In this document: positions 22,275 through 31,120 of the stretch, piece by piece
How the letters are laid out: each line of letters begins with the position of its first letter
Numbering within the stretch: the stretch's first letter is position 1
From: Camellia lanceoleosa
Taxonomy: Eukaryota > Streptophyta > Magnoliopsida > Ericales > Theaceae
Assembly: GCA_025200525.1 (NCBI GenBank)
Contig: CM045770.1
Location: 130,352,200 to 130,416,199 of the forward strand
Length of the DNA: 64,000 nucleotides
Direction: 5' to 3'
Notes under the pieces: generated by a model
Seen by the model: only the letters and a program-made list of their open reading frames with translations
Databases searched by the model: none
What the model was told of the DNA's origin: nothing
Translations under genes and position numbers: made by a program

Positions 22275-23264
22275 TGTTGGAACAATCTTCTGTGTAAATA
22301 AAATAACTTGAAATAATTCAAACAAAATAAATAAATAACATGCCGAATTTATTTCGTTGAACCGAATAAATAATTTAAGACCAAGTCAAGTGTGTGACAC
22401 TCTGTCTTTAAGACATATTCGTCCCGCTACGGTGCTTACGGTTGAATGGCGTCTATCTCCCAAGATACAATGATCTTCACAAATTTATAGAAGCACTTCA
22501 AATAAATTTGTTCAGCGAACGAAACCTGTGAACTATACTCTCTTTAATTTATTCTAAAACTAAATATGAAGAATAATGCACTAAAAGAAAATGGATAACA
22601 AAGAGACAAGAATTTCAGACTCAATTTTCGGATTGCAAAATCAGATTTACGGACTGGTTTTCATTTCGGATCCAAAGGAGTGCTGAAAAAGATTGTATAT
22701 ATATAGGCAAACAAAGTCCCCGTATAGGTGCAACCAATTTAAATGAACAGATGCACTCTCTCAATGAACAGGTGCACAAGAGTATTCAAATAATCTTGAC
22801 GGTTGTACCAAAATTCAAAAAGGTAACCGTTGGTCAAACGCAAGAAGAGTTTGGAACTTTATTAAAAAACTATTAGAAATATATATATATATATAACTAA
22901 TGGAAAACAACTATTAAACTATTTTGAATAGTTTAATCATTTTTTAAGAAGTCACAATTTGAATTTAGAATTAAATTAAATTCTCATAATTATAAATTTT
23001 AGGAAACCACTTAGGAATCCAAAATTTAAATTTAGAATTAAATTAAATTCCCACAATAATTTTTATTGAAAAATTCAAATGAATTTTATCTAAAAAATTA
23101 ATGTTAGATCCGAAAACGACGTTAACTTCCCATTCACTCATAAATGGTTTTGACGTTCCGTCTTCACCGTGTGACCTGCCACGCGGCAAGAAACACTTCA
23201 CCTCTTCGGACCCACTCAAATTGAGCTAAAAAAAATATGCCTATGTTAAACCATTTTTCTAACA
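22275..23264 (-). repeat. copia Y 5' LTR
   Basis: Near-identical partner of 15963-16954. TATA motif on the minus strand at about 22694-22706. Flanked on the right by the second GTTTA. Confidence 0.9.
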
Positions 23265-23269
23265 GTTTA

Positions 23270-24378
23270 TGCATTATGAACTGAGGGGTTGGCCTGTGAT
23301 CTGCCTACTACTGTGCTCTGTTGTGGAGGGGTGTTTTTGATCCGCTTGATGTTGTATTTGTCTTACTGGGCTGCAGAGGTAACTGATAGTCTTTGAAATC
23401 TTTGAATCCGATGCAGTCCGAAGTCTTTGAAATCTTTGCAGAGGGCAACCGATATGCAATATTCGTTGTTGGCCGCTATGCATAGCAGACTAAGAGTTGG
23501 AGTTGTAAGTCGCTTTGTCACGCCACTCTACAAAGAATTGGAGTTAAAGCCGATCCGCTTTTGTATGAAGGTAGGACTCACTGATTTAGTTCTCCAAGGT
23601 TAGGTCCGATCCGATCTGGATTGGAGCTTCTTTGGTGTATCTTTCTTGGTTGGCTGCGGGAAGGCAGTACTCATCTGCTGGTGTTTGGGTCCTTTTTTGT
23701 TGCTCTTCTGATAGTGTGCATAGGGGAATTTCTGGGTACTAGCAGATGTGGCTACCTTGGAGTAGGAGTTGGACGAGGTGGTGGCAGATTTGGGTTTGGC
23801 TTCCTCCTGCTGCAGTGTTGTTTTGGTGCAAGGCTTTAGTTCAATTTCCAGGTGATTAAGGCTGCAGTGTTGTTTTTGTTGCTCTGTTTTGGAATTAGTA
23901 GCATTGAGAAACTTGGAAACATTGGATATAGACATCAATGATGGTCAAGTTAATCCAGACCAACCAGATTTGGTGTTGTTTTCAGGAGATTAAAGCTGCA
24001 TGATGCCTGGAATTCTCATCAATTTGTTGAAAGGTGAAACTTGGCTAGGCTGCTTGAGGTTGGGAGCTTCTATCTATGGATGGTGTCTATGCTAGCATCT
24101 GGTGTGTAGTCTGTTGGTCTGCTATGCTTAGGTGCTAGCTTTGGTTGGTTGGTTCTTCTTTCTTCTTCTTCTTTTTTTTTTTCCGTTGGTTTCTCACTAA
24201 CTTAGAGGTGCTAGCAAATGATAGTGTGAGCTCGGTGGTGCCAACCTAGTTGGGATCATTTAGCTCACTGTGATGCTTTTGCACTTCCCTTTTCTTTATT
24301 GATATAATTTGTCTTGTACCTTGTACTTCTTTATTTCATCAATAAAGTTTCTTTTTTTGTCGATCAAAAAAAAAAAAA
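23270..24378 (+). other. LINE copy 2 3' UTR, second part, with poly(A) tail
   Basis: Continues the LINE after copia Y. The last 130 bases match the ends of the LINEs at 38030-38140 and 11215-11350. AATAAA sits in CATCAATAAAG about 20 bases before the terminal CGATC and the poly(A) run. Upstream sequence is T/G-rich, with short direct repeats such as GTCTTTGAAATCTTTG at 23391-23405 and 23421-23436. Confidence 0.8.
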
Positions 24379-24391
24379 TGCAAGGATTTAG

Positions 24392-25044
24392 AGGAGTAGG
24401 TAAGACAAGAAAATAATCTTAATAAGAATAAGAATAATATATCAAAGTTAATATGAGTTTGTGAGTTTTAATTGGTTCAAATTTTAAACCAGTTGTGTAA
24501 CTTGTCTTATGCTATTGCTTGTTGTTCATAATCATTTGTTAGGGTATTTACTATTTGATTCGAGTAGTCTTTTTGGAGAATTGACAACTAAACCGAGCCA
24601 ATCGGTTTGCAAATACCATGAAGCAAAGCAAATTGATCATTAATATTAACTCCATCAAATTGTTGAGTATTGCACTAATTTCAATTTTGGTGCAGTTTAA
24701 TTGGTTTGAGCATTTCAAATTGATCTTGTTTTGGGGGTAAATTACACTAATGTTGCTTAAAGTTTAGAAAAAATATAGTAAGACCTACAAGTTCAACATA
24801 TTTACATTGGTCTTCTTCAAGGTTTTAATTCATTATAACATTCGTTAGTTATATGAATGAAAAAAAATGATATTATCATCTATTTCATATTGGAATGTAC
24901 ATGTTATGTTATGTATCTTTGTGTTTTCATACAATTTACATTAGTTTTTGATCTTTTTAACTTTACTGAAAAAGAAGTCAGTGTAATTATGTTAAAATTA
25001 TAAAAATTACTAAATTTTTTGTAATCAAGTTTTTTTCTAGAAAT
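24392..25044. other. AT-rich intergenic stretch
   Basis: I see no gene, RNA gene or clear repeat boundary in this stretch. It is the host sequence between LINE copy 2 and the CACTA MITE. Confidence 0.4.
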
Positions 25045-25289
25045 CAGTACAACATATAACAGTTTTAGAAATCAAACTTTTTCGTCCCCAAATGTAAAAA
25101 AATTGATAAAAAAAATAGGGAAATTTGGCTATAAACCCCCTTTACCTTCATTTCATTGTTAGAAGGACTAAGAAAAAAATTATACTTTCTAAACCCTCTC
25201 ATAATTAAAAAGTCTTGCATAAAGGACAAAATTTATTATTTAAATATTTTATCAGACTATTATACCCTCAACTAAATCTTCCCTAATCA

Positions 25290-25490
25290 CCATCTCAATC
25301 TCTCAAGACGCCATGGCTAGGGTTTCAAGATCTGGTATCAAAACCAATCAGCGACTTCCTCTGCTCCGCCTCAGATCGGAGTTCGATCTCCTTCTTCGGT
25401 TGATTTCTTCACTCTTCGATCACCGCTGTTGCCATGAGTTGGTCGACTAGCCAAGCCATTGCGATGACCTTGAAGGCCGAATTGAAGAGT
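25290..25490 (+). pseudogene. genic-looking insert inside the Mutator-like element
   Basis: Composition jumps from very AT-rich to balanced. An ATG at 25313 opens a 45-codon frame (MARVSRSGIKTNQRLPLL, then RLRSEFDLLLRLISSLF) ending TAG at 25448. A second ATG at 25435 opens a 22-codon frame (MSWSTSQAIAMTLKAELKSR). Neither is a family I recognise. Position between the inverted repeats suggests a captured gene 5' region, as in Pack-MULEs; this is an inference from composition. Confidence 0.4.
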
Positions 25491-25493
25491 AGA

Positions 25494-25523
25494 TACATAT
25501 AGATATATATGTATATATATATC

Positions 25524-25554
<31 letters not shown>

Positions 25555-25765
25555 TTGTGTGTTTTGAGATTTAAATTCGAATATATATGTGTTTTAAGAT
25601 TTGAATTCGAATATATATATATCTACATATTCCGATCTGTAATCTATATATATATATCTATATGTGTGTGTTTGTGTGTTTTGAGATTTGAATTCCAATA
25701 TATATATATATTCTGATCTGTAATCTATATATATATATCTGTATATTTGTGTGTTTTGATCTTGA
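25494..25765. repeat. TA/TG microsatellite with an imperfect minisatellite unit
   Basis: Long TA runs alternate with GTGTGTTTGTGTGTTTTGAG and GATTTGAATTC(G/C)AATATAT blocks, and ATTC(C/T)GATCTGTAATCTATAT occurs twice (about 25628 and 25709). Units look about 85-110 bp long. Confidence 0.75.
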
Positions 25766-25970
25766 TTTTATATTTCACATGTATTCAAATGCTCCATACT
25801 TTGCAACCTCTTTTCCTCTTGTACGAGAACTTGCTTCCATTCTTACTGCTACTGTGAATATATGCACACAAATAACCAAGTTTTCTATGATTATCTATAA
25901 ATTTTAGTGTAATTATTTGATTCAGCCAAAATCAAAGAGCCTGCAATCAAATTTCATTTGGTAGAACCAG

Positions 25971-26260
25971 AGTAAAATTTTACTCTGGTTCTATTGCTTT
26001 GTTTTTTTCATTTGACAAAACCAGAGTAAAATTTTACTTTCATACAGAGTAAAATTTTACTTTTAGTTTCACAGTATAAAATTTTACTCTCATTCAGAGT
26101 AAAATTTTACTTTTAGTTTCACAGAGTAAAATTTTACTCTCATTCAGAGTAAAATTTTACTTTTATACAGAGTAAAATTTTACTTTAGTTTCAGAGTGAA
26201 AGTAAAATTTTACTCTGTATGAAAGTAAAATTTTACTTTCATACAGAGTAAAATTTTACT
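25971..26260. repeat. array of eleven AGTAAAATTTTACT palindromes
   Basis: The 14-bp perfect palindrome starts at 25971, 26025, 26048, 26098, 26125, 26148, 26171, 26201, 26224 and 26247, with one imperfect copy (TATAAAATTTTACT) at 26075. Spacing is mostly 23 bp, with some 27- and 30-bp steps and a first step of 54. Links are short and of a few kinds (CTTTCATACAG, CTCTCATTCAG, TTTAGTTTCACAG). It lies inside the Mutator-like element. Confidence 0.9.
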
Positions 26261-26803
26261 CTGAAATACATAGTGAAAATGTCTTAATATGAGAGCTGGG
26301 GGTAATATAGTAAAAGAAATAAGTTTTAAAATATCATGGGGTTTTGAAAGTACTTATATAATTCTTGTCCTTTTGAAAGAAAAATTAGATAGTGAGGGGG
26401 CTATGACCAAATCCCCCAAAAAAATATTATAAGACCAATTTCAATCGTCATGTGAGTTGTCAAGAAAAAATCTTTTAGGGACAAAATTTGAAATTCTCGC
26501 TAATGAATGCACTTTTAGGAACAAAACAATTTTGTACCAGAAGTTTAGTTTTTTAGATGAAAATTTTGGTCCCCAAAAATATAGTACTTCATTACTAAAT
26601 ATCAAATTTGGTTGTTAAAATACAACAATAATACTTTTGACAACAAAAATTTTCATCTCTAAATTTTTATCTCTAAAACCTTAATTTCTGGTAGTGAATG
26701 GTTGATACACTTTATTTTTCTTGTGACATAGCACTTTTTATTTTTATTTTTACACTCAGGTATGATTTTATCAATTTTAATTTTGGATTTTTTTTTGTTT
26801 GAA

Positions 26804-27459
26804 GATTTTTTTTTTTTTGAACGGCAAAAGAGATCTTTATTGATGAGAGTATACAAAGTATGAGGAAAACATCAATAAAGAGGAGCTTGGAGTTGGCACA
26901 AGCTCCAAGTTCCAGTTGGTGAGAAACCAACAAATAGAACAAAACAAAACAAAGCAACAATACAACAAACAGAACAAAACAAATCAAAACAGATCAGGTT
27001 AGGCCCAGAAGATCAGCACCCAGACAGAGCAAAACCGATCAGAACAGAGCAAAACAGATCAGATCAGAGCAAGACAAATCAGGCCTAGTAGATCAGCACC
27101 AAGACATGCACCAGAACAGAGCTAATAGCAAGACATGCACTAGAGCTTCACCAAGTTCAACCAGAACATCTTATGATGCAAATAACCTAAGGAAAAACAA
27201 ATGTGGATAAACCAATGGAAGTTGCTGCTGAGAAGAATTGCACCTACAAGACTAGCATCCAAAATAGCAGTGACTGCAACTGGACTTAATAATGCATGAA
27301 GACTACTAGGACCTATCACCAAGGCAATATCTGATTTTGTGGGAAGCTGAAAAGGAAGTCATTAATTGAAAATTGAAACCTCTTGGATGCAGCTTTGTAC
27401 CAGAAGGCTAATCTGGTGATAATGAGTTCGTGAAGATCCTGAAGCTGTGATTGTGAGCC
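26804..27459 (-). mobile_element. L1-type LINE 3' tail, copy 4
   Basis: On the minus strand it ends CATCAATAAAGATCTCTTTT, then GCCGTTC and a poly(A) run (the T run at about 26805-26818), the same end as the other LINEs here. It is flanked by TTTTGTTTGAA at 26793-26803 and 27460-27470, an 11-bp target duplication. Only 3' UTR is present; it is rich in ACAAAACA / AGATCAG repeats. It is a severely 5'-truncated insertion. Confidence 0.8.
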
Positions 27460-27470
27460 TTTTGTTTGAA

Positions 27471-28600
27471 AGAATTAACTATTACCAATATTGCTAATAA
27501 TACTTTGTACATAATACATGTATCAAGTACAAAATTGGTATTTTTTCCTCCAATTTGTTTAAATTATTTTATAATTTTAATTCAAAAAATCTCAAGATTA
27601 AGACGATATTTGTCATCGTTTAACGAGAAGACTTGGGATTTACAAATAGAAGCACTAAAATTATTGTATTTTGTTAACGAGTGTTTTAAGGAGAAATTTG
27701 AAATTGTTGTAACTTATTTTTATAAATATTTTTGTAGTTAAAAAATGCCCAATTTTTTTTTAAAGTTTGTTATGTCTCTGTGAAAATCATAATTTTAGCA
27801 GTTTTGAGCTAAATTTCAAGTGGGTCCTACTCACTATTTTTAGCCGGTCCAAGTGGTGATGTGTTTTATACCGTGTGGTAAATAACACTATGTAATTGAT
27901 TTTGACAACACAATTTTACAAGTAAATTGAAAATTGAATCCAAAATAAGTTTCATTGAAATGAAATTTTGGTAGGTATCCTACACATTGATGATATATAC
28001 TTGTCCCATATAAAAAAGACAAGATAATTTTTATGTGCACATAAGATTCAAGTTAGAGATTTAAGTTTGGATCCTTAGTGTATTCAAATTTTGTAAGAAA
28101 ATGAGTTATGAACGAAGAGTTTTTAAATCCAAATTATCACACGTGTAGATACTATCACCTTGCACTAAACGGATAACTGGTCAACCATATTATAATTTTT
28201 TTGACGATTATCTAGAGTTCAGCGTCTATTCCATTTATGATTAGACTGGAGAGATCTAGTCCTGCCCATTGTGGGCTCGTATTGGGTCTGTCTAGACTAT
28301 CTAAATCATTTACTTTGTAAGGCCCGTCAAGTACATTATTCATACCAAAATTCAAGTTGATCGGATATTAATAGGCACTTAATCAAATCACATTTATTAT
28401 CTCTTCCAAAATCATATAATTTGTCTATTATTTTTTCTAAACAAGTGTAATATAATAATCAACTGACTATTGATATTCAGACAATTTAATTTTTTATATA
28501 AATAATGTGTTCGATAGGTCTCACTAAATAAAAAGTTTGGATTGTCAAAATGGATCTACAATAAGCCGGACTGGACCTTCCCAATGCCATCACAGATTGA
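27471..28600. other. AT-rich intergenic stretch
   Basis: I see no supportable gene or element in this stretch. Short open frames lack any family pattern. Confidence 0.4.
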
Positions 28601-28617
28601 AGTGGAGTTATATTCTC

Positions 28618-28672
28618 TCTTCTTTTTTTTCTTTTTTTTTTCAGCAAAAAAAAAAAAAATAATAATAATAAT
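28618..28672. repeat. low-complexity T/A tract
   Basis: A pyrimidine run is followed by a run of A and an ATA/AAT triplet repeat. Confidence 0.8.
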
Positions 28673-28819
28673 AAAAACCTTATTAATGATAAAAATAATG
28701 TATATATAAAGCATTGATAATGAAGCATTTCATGCAGTAACAAAAGCATTTCATGGTGACTTCAGCAGCAATGAGGATCCCAAATCAAGTTTCTGAGTTC
28801 AGGTGTCAGTTTAAAAATC

Positions 28820-29055
28820 TCATGGTTAAGCTACTATCTCCCATATCCTGTAATCAATTTTTTGATGTTATGTTTGGATTTTGAGAATTTATAAAGGATA
28901 CAAAAAATTTGAAAAGGTATAACTTTTATTTCATACATCTCACGGTTAAGCTATCCTGTAATCAATTTTTTTATGTTATGTTGGATTTTGAGAATTTATA
29001 AAGGATAAATATATATATATATATTGAAAAGGTATAACTTTTATTTCATACATTG
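28820..29055. repeat. two-copy tandem duplication of about 105 bp
   Basis: The block beginning GGTTAAGCTA, through TCCTGTAATCAATTTTTT, GGATTTTGAGAATTTATAAA and GAAAAGGTATAACTTTTATT, occurs at about 28822-28940 and again at about 28943-29054. The second copy has gained a TA run. A T-rich run with TTTA repeats follows at 29058-29105. Confidence 0.85.
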
Positions 29056-29204
29056 TTCACTTCTTCTTCTTTTTTTTTTTTTTTATTTATTTATTTATTT
29101 TTTTTATGAATTTATAATTCAAACCCAAAATTAGAAACTCTCCATTAATTGCCAACTTTCAATGGCCAACAATTCCACCCAAATATAACTAATTGTTATT
29201 TTTA

Positions 29205-30498
29205 GGCCTCGTTTGGGAACAGGCTATTTTAGTAACTTTTTAACTTTTTGGCTAAAATATAAGATAAAAAAATAAAAAACTAATATGTTTGGGATGACTT
29301 TTTAATTTTTTACGAAAAGATGTGCAAAAAATAAAAAGAATAGCATCTTTGACTTTTTGATAGAGCATCTCCAATGCACTAGGCATATAATACTTGTTAG
29401 TTAAAATGCCTAGTGTGATTCACTTTTTTCAATTCCAATGCACTAGGCATATGATTAGGCATTTTGGCTCAACTCATGAGAGCATCTCCGACGCACTAGA
29501 CATTAGAGCATCTCCAACGGTAATAGGTATTTTACCTATCTAAATATTACTATAAAGTATATACTTCATTTTACCTATCAACTATTTCATGTTTCTACTC
29601 CAACCATACTCTTTATTTTACCTATTCATCTAAATACTATTAATTTTATAAAGTGCCACATCAGCAACAAAGATGGAGGGAAATGATCTTAATGATTAAA
29701 TACATTTTGCCTAGCCTTGAAGGCTAGCTACATGTAGCTAGTGAATGTGAGTTGAGCTAAAATGCCTAATCATATGCCTAATGCATTGGAGTTGAAAAAA
29801 ATGAATTATACTAGGCATTTTGACTAACAAACATGATATACCTAGTGGGTTGGAGATGCTCTAATGCTTGTTAGGTAAAATGCCTAGTATGACTCATTTT
29901 TTCCAATTCCAATGCATTAGGCATGTGATTAGGCAGTTTACCTCAACTCACATTCACTAACTACATGTAACTAGCCTTTAAGGCTAGGCAAAATGTATTT
30001 AATCATTAAAATTATTTCCCTCCATCTTTGTTGCTGATGTGGCATTTTATAAAATTAATAATATTTAGATGAATAGCTAAAATAAAGAGTATGGTTGGAG
30101 CAGAAACATAAAATAGTTGATAGGCAAAATAAAATATATACTTTATAGTAATGTTTAGATATGTAAAATGCCTATTACCGTTGGAGATGCTCTACATGTA
30201 GCTAGCCTTCAACGCTAGGCAAAATGTATTCAATCATTAGGATCATTTCCCTCCATCTTTGTTGTTGACATGACATTCTATAAAATTAATAGTATTTGGA
30301 TAAATAGCTAAAATAAAGAGCATGGTTGGAGTAAATCCATAAAACAGTTGATAGGCAAAATAAAATATATACTTTATAGTAATATTTAAATAGGTAAAAT
30401 GCCTACTACCGTTTGAGATGTTCTAAGTTGTTAGCTTTTTGATTTTTTTAGTAACTTTTTGACTTTTAAGCTAAAACAATCACTTGCCAAACGAGGCC
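29205..30498. mobile_element. PIF/Tourist-like element with terminal GGCCTCGTTTGG
   Basis: The termini are GGCCTCGTTTGG (29205) and CCAAACGAGGCC (ending 30498), and the 3-bp flanks are TTA on both sides (29202-29204 and 30499-30501), the PIF/Harbinger duplication. Subterminal sequences (GTAACTTTTTAACTTTTT and GTAACTTTTTGACTTTTAAG) also repeat. About 1.07 kb of its middle is another foldback repeat complex, so the original MITE was only about 0.2 kb. Confidence 0.7.
29361..30428. repeat. nested foldback repeats with GAGCATCTCCAA ends
   Basis: GAGCATCTCCAA(T/C)G termini occur in forward orientation at about 29363, 29481 and 29507, and in reverse at about 29855, 30187 and (decayed) 30415. Arms share CCACATCAGCAACAAAGATG / CATCTTTGTTGCTGATGTGG, CTAGGCAAAATGTATT and TGCCTAGTGTGATTCA-like blocks, and the right arm is present twice (about 30000-30195 and 30210-30425). 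TA flanks several of the termini. The whole can fold into long hairpins. Confidence 0.75.
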
Positions 30499-30887
30499 TT
30501 AATGTTTTCATTTTTGTTCATCTATTTATACTTGTCATTTTTTTTTATTTTATATATGTAATCTTTTACATTGTTTCAAAATCATCAATTTTGGTAGAGA
30601 TTTTTATTTATTTTATTTTTTGGGAACTAAAATATTGGTAGAGATTTGAAAATAAATAAATAAAATGCTAAAGAAATGGAGACAAAATTTTACTGATATT
30701 TTATTCACATATTTTTTTTCCTTCAAATTTTTTTCCAAATCCATGATTAGCTGCATCTCCTTTACACCCCAAACCTAGCTTTCCAGTGGACCATCAATTG
30801 TTCTTGAATGTGTTCCTTTTATTATTCATTATTACTTTTTCATTTCTGTTTATTCATTAAAAGCTTGTCTATGAACATGTATATAAT

Positions 30888-31016
30888 AACCCCTAAAGGT
30901 TGGCCTAGTGGTAAAGGCTTATGAGTTAGGAGTTTGCTCCTCTCTAGATCTCAGATTCAAAACCTCTTAGGTGCTATCAACTCTTGTGTTGAGTCAGTCC
31001 ATACGGAACTCTGCTC
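30888..31016 (+). mobile_element. tRNA-derived SINE
   Basis: A perfect 16-bp target duplication TGAACATGTATATAAT flanks it (30872-30887 and 31017-31032). The body holds a pol III A box TGGCCTAGTGG (30901-30911) and a B box GATTCAAAACC (30954-30964; consensus GGTTCGANNCC) spaced as in tRNA genes. The opening resembles plant Au-type SINEs. It is about 129 bp long and shows no poly(A) tail. It would depend on LINE proteins for movement. Confidence 0.85.
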
Positions 31017-31120
31017 TGAACATGTATATAATGTATTTCCTAATATACATATATTAAGGGAAAGTTTTTAATTACGATGATAACAATATAAAATTATTAT
31101 ATTGGAGAGGAAGCTAAAAG

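Larger units (their letters stand above)
15963..23264 (-). mobile_element. Ty1/copia retrotransposon Y, complete structure, dead coding region
   Basis: LTRs at 15963-16954 and 22275-23264 are flanked by a perfect 5-bp target duplication GTTTA (15958-15962 and 23265-23269). On the minus strand each LTR starts TGTTAGAAAAATGG and ends TTGTTCCAACA. By eye the two LTRs differ at roughly eleven bases and one TA-dinucleotide step over about 990 bp, so the insertion is young. Gag, protease, integrase, RT and RNase H follow in copia order, but with two nonsense codons and several frameshifts. It is inserted in the 3' UTR of LINE copy 2. Confidence 0.95.
13841..24380 (+). mobile_element. L1-type LINE, 5'-truncated copy 2, split by copia Y
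   Basis: The left end follows AATACAAGGATTTAG (13826-13840) and the right end, after a poly(A) run at 24366-24378, is followed by AATGCAAGGATTTAG (24377-24391), a target duplication with one mismatch. The LINE therefore spans 13841-15962 plus 23270-24380, with the copia element at 15963-23264 in its 3' UTR. The 3' end matches the other LINEs (GTTGGGATC, CTTTATTGATAT, CATCAATAAAGTTTC, then CGATCAAAA). The target lies next to the NLR fragment. Confidence 0.9.
25118..26417. mobile_element. non-autonomous Mutator-like element (Pack-MULE candidate)
   Basis: Terminal inverted repeats GGGAAATTTGGCTATAAACC (25118) and its right partner (complement GGGGGATTTGGTCATAGCCC, ending 26417) match at most positions over about 25 bp. 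The flanks are a perfect 9-bp duplication AAAAAAATA (25109-25117 and 26418-26426), the Mutator signature. Inside are a GC-richer genic-looking segment, a TA/TG microsatellite block and a palindrome array. No transposase is present, so movement would need an autonomous MULE. Confidence 0.85.
25045..26696 (+). mobile_element. CACTA-type MITE split by a Mutator-like element
   Basis: The left terminus CAGTACAACATATAACAG at 25045 matches the start of the copy at 39074 (CACTACAACATATAAGAG). The right terminus ends TTTCTGGTAGTG at 26696, matching TTTTTTGTAGTG at 39462. The 3-bp flanks are both AAT (25042-25044 and 26697-26699), the duplication size of CACTA transposons. Body halves 25045-25117 and 26427-26696 read through once the Mutator-like insert is removed. 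It has no coding capacity. Confidence 0.85.

Noticed and set aside
23274..23938. Open frames in the segment right of copia Y
   Set aside because: This is the G/T-rich 3' UTR of LINE copy 2; frames are not shared with the other LINE 3' UTRs.
25971..26260. CRISPR-like array (short palindromic repeats with short spacers)
   Set aside because: The linkers are few, near-identical and only about 9-16 bp, the setting is a plant Mutator-like element, and no cas genes exist. It is a palindrome satellite.
27466..27741. 91-residue plus-strand frame
   Set aside because: AT-driven composition (Ile, Tyr, Phe, Asn, Lys), no domain, and adjacent to a LINE target duplication; not supportable as a gene.
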